Source: Zhuqueibacter pondensis | GTDB lineage: Bacteria > Zhuqueibacterota > Zhuqueibacteria > Zhuqueibacterales > Zhuqueibacteraceae | DNA length: 64,000 nt | Assembly (NCBI GenBank): GCA_034505955.1 | Contig: JAPDQK010000004.1 | Coordinates: forward strand, 62,001-126,000 | Reading direction: 5' to 3' | Part shown: positions 52,722 to 62,221 of the stretch, in pieces | Layout of the letters: each line of letters opens with the position of its first letter | Numbering within the stretch: the first letter of the stretch is position 1 | The notes under the pieces: model-generated | Databases searched by the model: none | The model's input: only the letters and a program-made list of their open reading frames with translations | Told to the model about the DNA's origin: nothing | Program-made: the position numbers and the translations under genes

Positions 52722-53810
52722 CTATTCGAATGCTTCGTCAATCATGGCAAGATAATTTTCCACCGGTACGTAACTGGGAATGGAATTCCCGGAACCCAGG
52801 GCATATCGGCCACGGCTTCCGCAGGTTTCAATCAGGAAGCGCGCGTGCTGACGGACATGCTGTGGAGTCGAGGCCGACAAGATGTTGACATCCATTCCTC
52901 CCAAAACCGCGATACGATCACCATAACGCACTTGAAATTCCTGCACTGGAATAATGACATCCTCGAAGGAATGCTTGCCATCGATGCCGACATCCGTAAT
53001 CAGATCTTCCATGATTTTTTCCACGTTGCCGCAGGAATGCAGGAAGTAGGGAAGTCCCTTGTCATGCGCCATCGCTGCGAAACGTTTGTGCCAGGGCAGA
53101 ATAAACTCGCGTAATGTTTTGGGAGAAACCAGAGTGCCGGTGCGAAATCCCATGTCATCACCCGGAAAGACTGCCACGAGATGATCCAAATCCAGAAGAT
53201 GTTTGTAGAAACCCGTCATCAGCTCACCCAATTTGTCCGCCACCGCTTTCACCAGCTCCGGATCCTCGTGCAGAGCAAAACAGAGTCCTTCAAACGACAT
53301 GATCCACGACAAATGCTCGAAGACACCGCCGCCATGCGAAGAGATCAATCCCATTCCTTCGGGCAGATGATGATTGAGATATTCGAAGGGAAAGAAATCC
53401 ATCTGCTCAACCGTGGGCCAGGGGTAACGCTCGAAGTCCTCCCAGGTTCTGATGCTGCCCACGTGCTCGTCCGCCCACGCGCGTTGCTTGTTCGATCCCG
53501 GCGCGGCATCGGGAATATACAGTTGCTTGGTCGGTAGATTCAAGCTGCGCTCGAAGCGGACAAAGTCATAACCGAGATAATACCAGAAAGCGATAAAATT
53601 ATCCAAATAAGCGCGCTGTGATTCGCGGTCATTTCCTTCATCAACCCATTCCCGGCCAAGCAACACGGTGACGATTGGCCGCATGACCACATCGTCTACA
53701 ATATATTCCACCAACGGCGGTCGGGGACTTTTTCTGCGCCCCATCACGATGTCGATAAATTTTTCAGCGTCTGGCCGGGGATTTTGCAAAGGCAAATGAC
53801 GCAACTTCAT
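52722..53810 (-). CDS. Uroporphyrinogen decarboxylase-family protein
   Basis: 362 residues with GGAG before the ATG at 53810. The URO-D barrel is recognisable by FFPFEYLNHHLPEGMG, DHLVAVFPGDDMGFRTGTLV, ILPWHKRFAAMAHDKGLPYF and LHSCGNVEKIMEDL. The N-terminal RGERP-type motif of true HemE is absent. This subgroup (MtaA/CmuA-like and many uncharacterised relatives) usually has methyltransferase or unknown activities, often beside sugar-metabolism genes. It is 90 bases upstream of the GH1 gene. Confidence 0.8.
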   Translation of the reverse strand: MKLRHLPLQNPRPDAEKFIDIVMGRRKSPRPPLVEYIVDDVVMRPIVTVLLGREWVDEGNDRESQRAYLDNFIAFWYYLGYDFVRFERSLNLPTKQLYIPDAAPGSNKQRAWADEHVGSIRTWEDFERYPWPTVEQMDFFPFEYLNHHLPEGMGLISSHGGGVFEHLSWIMSFEGLCFALHEDPELVKAVADKLGELMTGFYKHLLDLDHLVAVFPGDDMGFRTGTLVSPKTLREFILPWHKRFAAMAHDKGLPYFLHSCGNVEKIMEDLITDVGIDGKHSFEDVIIPVQEFQVRYGDRIAVLGGMDVNILSASTPQHVRQHARFLIETCGSRGRYALGSGNSIPSYVPVENYLAMIDEAFE

Positions 53811-53826
53811 AAGTGACTCCGCCTTG

Positions 53827-55686
53827 CTATTTTCGATGGAATGTTCCTGATCCCGAATAGTTCCGTGCGCTCGACCACGGTGGCTGCCACCAAACAATCG
53901 AAGGTTTGGTATTCGTGGCATTATCGTGATCCATGTAACCAACGTTGAGGCGAAATGCCTGCCAGGGTTTGTCTTGCTGGCTTTGCAAATACACAATCGG
54001 AATGGCGATTTCAGCCGTTAAGCCTTTGGGCGTTTGACGACAGGCAGCGACCACTCCTTCCGGCAAGCGCTCAGTTTCAAAAATTACGGGCAGCTCGGGT
54101 TTATGTCCCGCAGAAAGCTCGACATGCAAATAAGTTTTGCCGCGTTCGTCCCACGGCGCACGACTTTGCGAACGTTCGGGATCGTTGCGCGCATCCAGTT
54201 CGATCAGAAATTTGTCCTGATTCTGGACGAGAGCATTGGGATTCAGTAATAATTGATTATCAAAGGATTCGATGGCGAGGTACAAATAGTTCTCGTCATA
54301 AGCAGTGACAAAACGGAACCAACCGTCTTCCGGGCCCTGCCAATCCCAATCCTCCTTGACGTAGCCGGGATGGCGAATATCGAGCCAAAGATTTGCATTC
54401 CACTCAGCCGGATCGCCGTCAATGGTGACGGGTACGGTCAGACGTGGGCAGGGGTGTTGCCAATCCAAGACCATCGAGCGACTGGCGCTGAGCGAAAGGG
54501 GTGCACCGGTTTCCCTCTCGTAGCTTGCGCTCAACTCCAGCCCAATCGGTTCGAGTTTGGCAATATCGACCGGATGATCACTGCGCACCGTTAGCGCCAA
54601 GCCTGCTGAAGAGTTGGCCGCCACGGTCAGGTCGACGGTATCAGGAGAAAAATACAGTTCGCCCTTTGGTTGGAATTTACCAACGACCCGCATTGGTCGA
54701 TTCGCTGGATTTGTGAATCGAATCATCGTGGTAATGGCGGTAAAATCCGGCGTCGCGTTGATCACGGGATCAATGCTGAACCACGCGCCCTCGCGGAGTG
54801 ATTGAACCATTGTGTAGCTGGAATCTGTGACGATATTCTCATTGTGGATGCCACTCAGCTCCAAATTGGCGAGAACTGGACCGCTGTCCGTCATTGTTAC
54901 CCAAAGCAGATGATCAAACTCTCCGACAGCAACACCCCGCAAATCACTGACACCGCCGGTCGTGGCCAGCGTGAAGTAACGCATTCCTCGGCGTTCCGAT
55001 TTCAGATAATGATGCTCATGGCCGGAAAAAATGGTGTGCGGGCGGGACTGTAACAACGCGGTAATTTTCTCATAACCGGCTTGATCGCTGTAAGCCCAAA
55101 ATGGCTTGTGCATGAAGACCAAAGTCCATCGGACGTTTTTATGACGCGCCAGAATTTTCTCGAAATACTGCGTCTGTGCCTCACTGAGGTGATTGGGCGG
55201 AGGGTCTTCAGTGTTCAGACAGAGGAAAAGAACATCATGATACAGAAAATGGTAATAGGTTGGACCGAAACGCTTTTCCCAGGCTGCAGTCATTTTGGCG
55301 TTGCTGAGATCATGGTTGCCGGGCACACGGAAGAAAGGCATTTGCAGAACACTGATGATTTTTTCAAATTCCTCCCATTGCGCATCAATGAGTGAATCGT
55401 TCTCGGTATAACCGTCAATGAGATCGCCGACGGACATTACGAATTCGGGTTGTAAAAGATTGAGTTTTTTCACGGCCTGTTCAAACACCCCCGGTCGCAT
55501 GCCGCCGGTGCGATCGGCAACGATGGCAAATTGAAAGTTGCCAGTTTGGTTGCGGAAATGTTGATTGCTCCACGGTCGGGTGGTCTTGATCTCAGGCCCC
55601 TTGAAGGCCGGTTTCGCAGCGAACGAATGGCAGCCCATCAGGGCCGCCAAAGCGAGGAGGAGACAGAGGTGAAAAAAATGTTTCAT
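53827..55686 (-). CDS. Lipoprotein metallophosphoesterase with C-terminal CBM9-like domain
   Basis: 619 residues. The signal ends with lipobox LMGC. The calcineurin-like core (residues 50-300) has AIVADRTGG, VGDLIDG, VPGNHDLS, FMHKPFW and SGHEHHY; the first motif has D-R-T instead of the usual D-x-H, as in some related exported enzymes. A beta-rich linker follows, and then a CBM9/DOMON-like domain (about residues 430-610: VTIDGDPAEWNANLWLDIRH, YLYLAIESFDNQ, LTAEIAIP). It probably removes phosphate from a surface substrate. It lies 16 bases before the URO-D-family gene. Confidence 0.85.
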   Translation of the reverse strand: MKHFFHLCLLLALAALMGCHSFAAKPAFKGPEIKTTRPWSNQHFRNQTGNFQFAIVADRTGGMRPGVFEQAVKKLNLLQPEFVMSVGDLIDGYTENDSLIDAQWEEFEKIISVLQMPFFRVPGNHDLSNAKMTAAWEKRFGPTYYHFLYHDVLFLCLNTEDPPPNHLSEAQTQYFEKILARHKNVRWTLVFMHKPFWAYSDQAGYEKITALLQSRPHTIFSGHEHHYLKSERRGMRYFTLATTGGVSDLRGVAVGEFDHLLWVTMTDSGPVLANLELSGIHNENIVTDSSYTMVQSLREGAWFSIDPVINATPDFTAITTMIRFTNPANRPMRVVGKFQPKGELYFSPDTVDLTVAANSSAGLALTVRSDHPVDIAKLEPIGLELSASYERETGAPLSLSASRSMVLDWQHPCPRLTVPVTIDGDPAEWNANLWLDIRHPGYVKEDWDWQGPEDGWFRFVTAYDENYLYLAIESFDNQLLLNPNALVQNQDKFLIELDARNDPERSQSRAPWDERGKTYLHVELSAGHKPELPVIFETERLPEGVVAACRQTPKGLTAEIAIPIVYLQSQQDKPWQAFRLNVGYMDHDNATNTKPSIVWWQPPWSSARNYSGSGTFHRK

Positions 55687-55790
55687 GAGCGTTTGTGGTT
55701 TGGGTTTGAAGTTGATGTCTGCTCGCAGGGATGATTATTGATGTTTGCCAAAAAAGATGCTTGCAAATCACAAAGCATGGCATTGCGCAA

Positions 55791-56780
55791 CTATGCCAAC
55801 ACCTCCTCAATGGCCTGAAGCTCCGCATCAGAAAAAGCAAGGTTGTTGAGCGCCATGACATTTTCCTGCAATTGCGAAGTCTTGCTTGCGCCAATCAGAA
55901 CCGAGGTGACGGTCTTGTGACGAAGTATCCACGCAATCGCCATTTGCGCCAGCGTCTGGCCGCGTTTTTTGGCCAGTTCGTTCAACTTGCGGGCTTTCTC
56001 GATTTTTTCTGTGGTCACCTGTTCGGCTTTCAAAAAGCCAGAAGGCTTGGCTGCCCGTGAATCGGCAGGGATGCCATGCAAGTACCGATCCGAAAGAATG
56101 CCTTGTGCCAAGGGAGAAAACACGATGCAGCCGATTCCCAACTCATCCAAAGTCGCGAGCAGACTTTCTTCAATCCAGCGATTGAACATGTGATAAACCG
56201 GCTGGTGAATCAAACAAGGTGTGCCGAGACGCCGCAAGATTTGCGCTGCCTGTCTGGTTTGCTCGGTGTTGTAGTTCGAGATGCCAGCGTAGAGCGCCTT
56301 GCCCTGGCGAACGACGTGATCCAAAGCCGCCATGGTTTCCTCGAGCGGGGTTTCGGGATCGGGACGATGGTGATAGAAGATGTCGACATAGTCCAGCCCC
56401 ATGCGTTTGAGGCTTTGATCCAAACTGGCGATCAAGTATTTGCGCGAGCCCCATTCGCCGTAAGGCCCCGGCCACATGTAGTATCCTGCTTTCGTCGAGA
56501 TAATCATCTCGTCGCGGTAGGAAGCCAAATCCTCTTTTAAAATTCTGCCGAAGTTGATTTCTGCCGAACCGGGCGGCGGGCCGTAGTTGTTCGCGAGATC
56601 AAAGTGCGTAATACCAAGATCAAATGCCGTATGTATCAGGGCGCGCGTATTTTCGAGCGCATCCACATCACCGGCATTATGCCAAAGGCCGAGGGAAATG
56701 GCGGGCAACTTCAAGCCGCTTTTCCCGCAGCGATGGTATTTCATTTGATTGTAACGATCAGGATTGACATTGTTAGCCAT
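55791..56780 (-). CDS. Aldo/keto reductase (YghZ/Gpr-like)
   Basis: 329 residues; AAGGAG precedes the ATG. Catalytic Asp, Tyr, Lys and His of the family are visible in HFDLANNYGPP, ISTKAGYYMWPGPYGEWG and VDIFYHHRPDP. NADPH-binding residues are in IGASKTSQLQENV. The sequence is closest to the YghZ type, which reduces L-glyceraldehyde 3-phosphate and related aldehydes, and to the potassium-channel beta-subunit family. It is in the same leftward direction as the metallophosphoesterase gene. Confidence 0.92.
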   Translation of the reverse strand: MANNVNPDRYNQMKYHRCGKSGLKLPAISLGLWHNAGDVDALENTRALIHTAFDLGITHFDLANNYGPPPGSAEINFGRILKEDLASYRDEMIISTKAGYYMWPGPYGEWGSRKYLIASLDQSLKRMGLDYVDIFYHHRPDPETPLEETMAALDHVVRQGKALYAGISNYNTEQTRQAAQILRRLGTPCLIHQPVYHMFNRWIEESLLATLDELGIGCIVFSPLAQGILSDRYLHGIPADSRAAKPSGFLKAEQVTTEKIEKARKLNELAKKRGQTLAQMAIAWILRHKTVTSVLIGASKTSQLQENVMALNNLAFSDAELQAIEEVLA

Positions 56781-56827
56781 GGCACTCTCCTTCCCGATGA
56801 AATGTCAACGAATCTTTTTTCCAAATT

Positions 56828-58519
56828 TCAACTTCTGCCATTTGCAAAGCTTGGATCACGGAAAACTTCCTTGCCTCCCAGTAGCGTCAACAGAACTTTG
56901 ACCTTGTGAATTTCATGTGTGGGAATCTCGAACAGATTATGATCAAGAACAATCAAATCCGCGGCTTTGCCCGCTTCGATGGTGCCGGTGTGGTTCTCTT
57001 CAAAATTGACATACGCTCCGTTGATGGTGTAACCAGCGATCATCGCCGGCAGGTCGGCTCGTTCTTCAGGAATCCATGGGGTACCGGTGTCGTCTTCCAA
57101 ACCGCGACGGGTTACAGCCACTTGGATGGCATCGAGAGGATTCATGGAAGAAACTGACCAATCACTGCCGCAAGCCACCATGGCGCCAGTCTTCAAGACA
57201 CTGGCGATGGGATAGAGCCAACGCGAGCGCTCCGGCCCCAAAGCCGGCTCGGTCAATTCGGTGATATATTTATCGGCATAAGCCCACAGTGGCTGGAAAT
57301 TGGCAACAATACCCAGCCGCCTGAAACGCTGGAGATCTTGCGGATTGACCAATTCGAGATGGGCGATATGGTGGCGGGAATCGCGACTGCCATTTGTCGT
57401 CCGAGCGCACTCAAAGGCGTCCAATGCCATTCGAATGGCGCGGTCGCCGATGGCGTGAACATGAATTTGAAAACCTTCACGATCCAACGCCGCGACCAGC
57501 TCGTTCAAAGTCTGTGGCTCGAAATTAGCTTTGCCCAGATCTCCGGGCGTATCGAGATACGGCTCCAAGAGAGCAGCCGTGCGCGTTTCGATAACGCCAT
57601 CCACGAAAATTTTCACCGCATGCGTGCGCAGCTTCTTGCTATGATACTTCTCCCGCATTTGTTTCAAATGCGGAATTTGCTCCACACCCTGCCTGGGATC
57701 GACATGTATTGCCGCGACCACCCGCGCAGTTAATTCTCCTCGGCGGTCAAGCTCCGCGTAAGCGTTGAGGAGCTTTTCGTCGGCATCAGCCTCTTGAAAC
57801 GAAACGATGCCAAAACGATTTGCCATTTCCAGGCCGCGGCGCAAACCGTCAAGACAGTCCTCTGCTGTATATTCGGGAAGAAGCTTTCTGACCAATTCCA
57901 TTGCCGCTTCGCGCAAGGTGCCTGCCGGTTCGCCAGTATTCGGATCGCGCTCGATGCGACCAAGCGAAGGCTCCGGTGTGTCTTTGGTGATGCCAGCCGC
58001 TTGCAACGCACACGAATTCACCCAGGCGGAATGGCCGTCAACGGCAGAAAGATAAACCGGACGGTCCGGAACGAATTGATCGAGAAGCAATTTGTGGGGG
58101 TTGGCATTCGGAAAGATGGTCAGCTCCCAACCGCCGCCGCGTATCCACGGTACATTCGGGTTTTGCTCCGCGTATTGGCGAATGGTTTCCAGAATTTGTT
58201 CCTGAGTGGTGAGGCCGTTGAGATTGCATTCGTTCAACTCGATGCCGCCGGTTACCGGATGCACATGCGAATCATGAAAACCGGCCAGCACCATCTTGCC
58301 TTGCAAATCGATCACCGTCGTGCGCGAACCCCTCCATGGTTTGATGCCGTTTTCTGAACCGACGTAAACGATCCGGCCCTGATTTACCGCCACGGCCTCG
58401 GCCCGGGTGTGTGCATCTGCCATTGGATAAATGGCACCGTTGTGCATCACCAAATCAGCGGGAGGTGGACTATTTGTTGAGCCATCAGACCTTGAATTGA
58501 AATACGCAAAATTGCGCAT
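56828..58519 (-). CDS. YtcJ-like amidohydrolase, cytoplasmic
   Basis: 563 residues of the amidohydrolase-3 type. Metal and catalytic landmarks are LAGFHDSHVHPVTGG (H-x-H), VKIFVDGVIETRTAALLEPY, QIHVHAIGDRAI, RHHIAHLELVNPQDL and ACGSDWSVSSMNPLDA (Asp). It hydrolyses an amide or ring C-N bond; the substrate is unknown. There is no signal peptide, in contrast to the related lipoprotein gene at 58945, which diverges from it. The two are about 35-40% alike by eye in these motifs. Confidence 0.88.
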   Translation of the reverse strand: MRNFAYFNSRSDGSTNSPPPADLVMHNGAIYPMADAHTRAEAVAVNQGRIVYVGSENGIKPWRGSRTTVIDLQGKMVLAGFHDSHVHPVTGGIELNECNLNGLTTQEQILETIRQYAEQNPNVPWIRGGGWELTIFPNANPHKLLLDQFVPDRPVYLSAVDGHSAWVNSCALQAAGITKDTPEPSLGRIERDPNTGEPAGTLREAAMELVRKLLPEYTAEDCLDGLRRGLEMANRFGIVSFQEADADEKLLNAYAELDRRGELTARVVAAIHVDPRQGVEQIPHLKQMREKYHSKKLRTHAVKIFVDGVIETRTAALLEPYLDTPGDLGKANFEPQTLNELVAALDREGFQIHVHAIGDRAIRMALDAFECARTTNGSRDSRHHIAHLELVNPQDLQRFRRLGIVANFQPLWAYADKYITELTEPALGPERSRWLYPIASVLKTGAMVACGSDWSVSSMNPLDAIQVAVTRRGLEDDTGTPWIPEERADLPAMIAGYTINGAYVNFEENHTGTIEAGKAADLIVLDHNLFEIPTHEIHKVKVLLTLLGGKEVFRDPSFANGRS

Positions 58520-58588
58520 TGGCTACCAAAGGTTAATTCTGTGCATAAGTTCTTTCACGCAAAGAGGCTTTAGGTACAAATTGGAATT

Positions 58589-58735
58589 TTATTCGCAGTC
58601 TTTTCGTCGCTGCCGAACACGTGCAACATCCACGATCTTTGTTCTTTCCTTAATTTGATCGAGCATGAGCCAGTTGCCACTACGAATGCGCCAAGCATGA
58701 ATTGGGCATCTTTTTCAAATCAATCTTCCCGGCAT
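58589..58735 (-). pseudogene. RelE/ParE toxin C-terminal remnant
   Basis: Reading leftward, the frame WRIRSGNWLMLDQIKERTKI and then VDVARVRQRRKDCE ends in TAA at 58589-58591. This is the C-terminal third of a RelE/ParE toxin (Y-R-I-R-x-G-x-W-R, D-V-x-R-V-R-H-R-R). Upstream the likely continuation KIDLKKMPNS lies in another frame, with a stop in the toxin frame. No full toxin or antitoxin is present. The rest of the 425-bp gap 58520-58944 has only a weak promoter. Confidence 0.55.
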
Positions 58736-58857
58736 TCATGTGGAATTTGACGAGATAAAAGATAAACGGCTGGATAGAGAAAATCAAGAGGTAAGTTACA
58801 AGCGGAAAATAACGGGAACCGAAAATTTTTGTTGCCCGGCTTGACTTTTCTGATGAT

Positions 58858-58886
58858 TTGATTATTTTTAAAATGGTTGATACGTA
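58858..58886 (+). promoter_or_regulatory. Weak candidate promoter for the lipoprotein amidohydrolase
   Basis: TTGATT (58858-58863), 17-base spacer, TACGTA (58881-58886), about 58 bases before the ATG at 58945. An alternative -35, TTGACT at 58841-58846, has no good partner box. Confidence 0.3.
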
Positions 58887-58944
58887 TGGTTGTTTCGCTC
58901 GGTCATGAGCTGTTAAAGATGAGTATGCCTGAAAGGAGGAGGAG

Positions 58945-60609
58945 ATGCGTTACCTGTTTGGTGTTTTTATTTTGGTGCTATTATCCGCCTGCAGCCGTGA
59001 ACAGAAGGCTGATCTGGTTTTAATGAATGCACGAATCTGGACCGTCAATCCCAGCCAGCCTGAAACCGAGGCGTTGGCGGTGCAACATGGGAAAATCGCT
59101 GCCATCGACAGCACCGCAGAGATTAAAAAATGGATTGGCAAGGATACGCGGGTGATCGATGCCGCCGGTCGTCGCGTGCTTCCCGGGTTCACCGATGCGC
59201 ACACCCACTTTCTTGCCGGCGGAAGGACCCTGCTGACGATTGATTTGCGTGATTGCAAAGACGAAGGGGAGTTTTTGAATAGATTGAAAGCCTATGCCGA
59301 CAAGCTGCCAGCCGGTCGCTGGATCACTGGCGGCAACTGGGATCATGAGCGTACCTTTGCCGGAGTGCTGCCGACACGCCAGCTCATCGACAAAGTCACG
59401 CCCGCTCATCCTGTGGCAATCAGTCGCACCGACGGCCATATGCTTCTCGCCAATTCGCTCGCGCTAAAACTTGCGAAGATCACCATCGACACGCAATCGC
59501 CCGAAGGCGGTGTGATTGTCAAAGACCGCAAGACCGGTGAGCCGACCGGCATTCTCAAAGACGCTGCCATGAATTTGGTTTACCGTGTGATGCCGGATCC
59601 AACACCAGAAGAAATGGACGAGGCACTGGCGGCAGCCATGAAGCATGCGGCACAAGTAGGAGTCACGAGCATTCACGACATGCTCGGTTGGGATCATTGG
59701 TTTGTGTACAAACGGGCAAGGGACAAAGGCAGATTGACCGTCCGTGTGCGTGCCTATTTTCCCATCAGCACATGGGAACGGGTGGTCACTTTGCGCGACA
59801 CGGTAAAATCTGATGAATGGCTGCAGATTGGGGGACTCAAAGGTTTCGTCGATGGCTCGCTCGGCTCCTCCACGGCGTTGATGTTTGCACCTTTTGCCGA
59901 TGACTCGACCAATAGTGGCACGTATGTTTCTGATTGGTTTCCGGTCGGCATCATGAAAAAACGCGTGCACGCGGCTGACTCTGCCGGTTTGCAAGTCGTG
60001 GTGCATGCCATCGGTGATCGTGCGAATGCAGAGATGCTGGATATTTACGAGCAAGTGGAAAAGGAAAATGGTCCGAAGGATCGCCGTTTTCGCATCGAAC
60101 ATGCTCAACATTTGCGGCCAAAAGACATTCCGCGTTTTAAAGCACTCGGTGTCATTCCGAGCATGCAACCCTATCACTGCATTGACGACGGGCGTTGGGC
60201 CGAGAAACGCCTTGGCGCCGAGCGCAGCAAAACCACCTACGCTTTCCGCGCACTTCTGGACGCCGGTGCCAACCTCAGCTTCGGCTCGGATTGGGATGTT
60301 GCACCGCTTGATCCCTTGCTTGGTATTTATGCTGCGGTTACACGCCGCACGTTGGATGACGTCCATCCCGAAGGTTGGATACCGGAACAAAAAATCTCCG
60401 TGGCCGAAGCGGTGCGCTGCTATACCCTCAACAACGCGTATGCCGAATTTGCCGAAAATGAAAAAGGCAGTTTGGAAATCGGCAAATGGGCCGACTTTGT
60501 GATGCTCTCGGATGATATATTTGCCATTGATCCCGTGCAAATTCGGGACGTGAAGGTGGTCATGACGGTGGTGGGAGGGAAGGTGATGTGGGAGGGAGGT
60601 GATAAGTAG
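58945..60609 (+). CDS. YtcJ-like amidohydrolase lipoprotein
   Basis: 554 residues with GGAGGAGGAG right before the ATG. The signal peptide ends with lipobox LLSAC, so the enzyme is anchored in the envelope. Landmarks are LPGFTDAHTHFLAGG (H-x-H), GLKGFVDGSLGSSTALM, VVVHAIGDRANAEML, RIEHAQHLRPKDI and SFGSDWDVAPLDPLLG. It belongs to the amidohydrolase-3 family of metal-dependent hydrolases; the substrate is unknown. A cytoplasmic relative lies divergently at 56828-58519. Confidence 0.9.
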   Translation: MRYLFGVFILVLLSACSREQKADLVLMNARIWTVNPSQPETEALAVQHGKIAAIDSTAEIKKWIGKDTRVIDAAGRRVLPGFTDAHTHFLAGGRTLLTIDLRDCKDEGEFLNRLKAYADKLPAGRWITGGNWDHERTFAGVLPTRQLIDKVTPAHPVAISRTDGHMLLANSLALKLAKITIDTQSPEGGVIVKDRKTGEPTGILKDAAMNLVYRVMPDPTPEEMDEALAAAMKHAAQVGVTSIHDMLGWDHWFVYKRARDKGRLTVRVRAYFPISTWERVVTLRDTVKSDEWLQIGGLKGFVDGSLGSSTALMFAPFADDSTNSGTYVSDWFPVGIMKKRVHAADSAGLQVVVHAIGDRANAEMLDIYEQVEKENGPKDRRFRIEHAQHLRPKDIPRFKALGVIPSMQPYHCIDDGRWAEKRLGAERSKTTYAFRALLDAGANLSFGSDWDVAPLDPLLGIYAAVTRRTLDDVHPEGWIPEQKISVAEAVRCYTLNNAYAEFAENEKGSLEIGKWADFVMLSDDIFAIDPVQIRDVKVVMTVVGGKVMWEGGDK

Positions 60610-60628
60610 TAAAAGATGGGCATCGGCA

Positions 60629-61873
60629 TCAAAAAAAATCTGCTGAAAGCTCTTTGAAATATTTTATCTCGTTCGTGAACCCGGTCCTTTCGATGCTTTT
60701 GACTTCAAAAATAACCATGAAATATTTCGGCACCACCTTGTTGATTTTCTCAATATGATCTTCCAATTCGGCCAACAATTTCGGATTGCCCAGCATCTTC
60801 GTTCTCTCCAGCCGGCCGCCGTAGCCGAAGCCGACGATGAACATAAAATTTTCATTTTCAAACCCGGGCATTTTTAAAAAAACGGAGTAATCAATATTGA
60901 ATTTGTTTTTCTGCTCATACGGTGCCTCGATACGAACGAAGGTTTGCAGTGTATCCGTCTCATCCCTCACGATGAATAGCCGTTCATCGGGTTTGTATTG
61001 AAAGCGAATCGGCGTTCGATACAATATTTGTTTCAAGACCCGCAGGTTTTTCAGCTCGCCGATATAAATGATATTATGCATTTTAACTTCATCGAGAATC
61101 AGCTCCGAGGACATTTTCAACCCGACCTCCTCTCGAAAACGGTAGATAATGGGCAGAACATCCAAAATGTTGTCGGCGCCCTTGAACGGTATCCCCGTTA
61201 TTTCCGATTTCCAAATGTTCTCCCGGGGATGCAAAATCAAAAATTCCCGCAAGTCGTTCTCCGAATCGATCTTCCAATCCCGGATTTGTCTGTATCGATT
61301 CATGTCGGCTCGATATTCATCCAGGAGAAAATCATCGCCGATAACCAGTAGAGTCGGGTATCCGTTTTCAAAGAAGGTGGACCAGATCGGATCGCGTTCC
61401 GCCCAAGAATAAGCTTCGCCGGAGGCGCCCCGTAACTTTAAATATTGATACGCCAGATAAATCGTGATGAGCAATAAGGAAAGAATGACGAGGGTCTGCC
61501 ACCGCTTTACATAGGCAAGCGACTTCTTGAAAAAAAGCTTGTTCTGGTCATGATCGCTGATGAATTTGACTTCGTAATGCCCCTTGGGAATGCTTATCCT
61601 TATTTTATCCTGCCTGCCTTCATCTTTATAATATTCATCGAGTTTTTTACGCAGCACATGAATGTGATACCGGACGGTCGCATCTTTGTAAGAATTGAAA
61701 CTGCTGTCTTTGCCAAAAACTTCAATCGCTATGGTAATTTCTTTGGGAACAGCGGCGGATAAATTGGCGTTCACCAGATAGCTGAGAAGATTTTGGTATA
61801 GATTGGATTCGCGAAACCCCTTGCTCTGCAAAATCTTCTTGAGGATCGTTTTTTTTACATTATCGTCGACCAT
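60629..61873 (-). CDS. Winged-helix membrane protein with a C-terminal unknown alpha/beta domain
   Basis: 414 residues. The first 105 are an OmpR-type winged helix of the kind joined to membrane proteins in Acidobacteria and related groups (KEITIAIEVFGKDSSFNSYK, DATVRYHIHVLRKKLDEYY, IRISIPKGHYEVKF). One membrane helix follows (about residues 122-142). The C-terminal 270 residues form an extracytoplasmic alpha/beta domain: PTLLVIGDDFLLDEY, LILDEVKMHNIIYIGELK, DYSVFLKMPGFENENFMFIV and MLGNPKLLAEL. Membrane-anchored one-component regulators of ToxR/CadC layout sense outside signals and bind DNA. It diverges from the PPIase gene at 62222, a possible target. Confidence 0.75.
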   Translation of the reverse strand: MVDDNVKKTILKKILQSKGFRESNLYQNLLSYLVNANLSAAVPKEITIAIEVFGKDSSFNSYKDATVRYHIHVLRKKLDEYYKDEGRQDKIRISIPKGHYEVKFISDHDQNKLFFKKSLAYVKRWQTLVILSLLLITIYLAYQYLKLRGASGEAYSWAERDPIWSTFFENGYPTLLVIGDDFLLDEYRADMNRYRQIRDWKIDSENDLREFLILHPRENIWKSEITGIPFKGADNILDVLPIIYRFREEVGLKMSSELILDEVKMHNIIYIGELKNLRVLKQILYRTPIRFQYKPDERLFIVRDETDTLQTFVRIEAPYEQKNKFNIDYSVFLKMPGFENENFMFIVGFGYGGRLERTKMLGNPKLLAELEDHIEKINKVVPKYFMVIFEVKSIERTGFTNEIKYFKELSADFF

Positions 61874-62077
61874 GATTGCCAGAAAATTATTTCTTTAAAA
61901 GCGCGCGAAAAGACCTTGAAGTGACTGAATATATAGAAAAATAAATCAAAAAATCAAGCGCTAAATTCTCTGCGATTTCCGGCTCAATAGTGTTTGTTTC
62001 GGTAAACACGAATTCACTCCGTCGCATTCCCAACATAGATTAAACGATTTCAAAACGGTTTTCTCAGGGTTGTTTTC

Positions 62078-62106
62078 TTGACAGCAGTGAAATTTTTTTA
62101 TATAAT
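62078..62106 (+). promoter_or_regulatory. Perfect consensus sigma-70 promoter for the parvulin gene
   Basis: TTGACA (62078-62083), exactly 17 bases, TATAAT (62101-62106). Both boxes are perfect consensus. Transcription would start near 62113 and reach the ATG at 62222 after a leader of about 110 bases. The rest of the 348-bp divergent region 61874-62221 is AT-rich, with no other feature that I can name. Confidence 0.8.
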
Positions 62107-62221
62107 TTTTAAAAAAAGTAAACAGAAGTTGGTCGGTTCGCCGGTTAATGGGCCAACTGGCGGACGGACCAATCCCTTTCTTGGTTAGCCGAGTGCCGTA
62201 GGCTCGTCTGCATTGGGAAAT

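Noticed and set aside
59464..60540. 358-codon open frame on the minus strand
   Set aside because: It is antisense to the well-supported lipoprotein amidohydrolase, has no domain, and reflects codon bias of the true gene.
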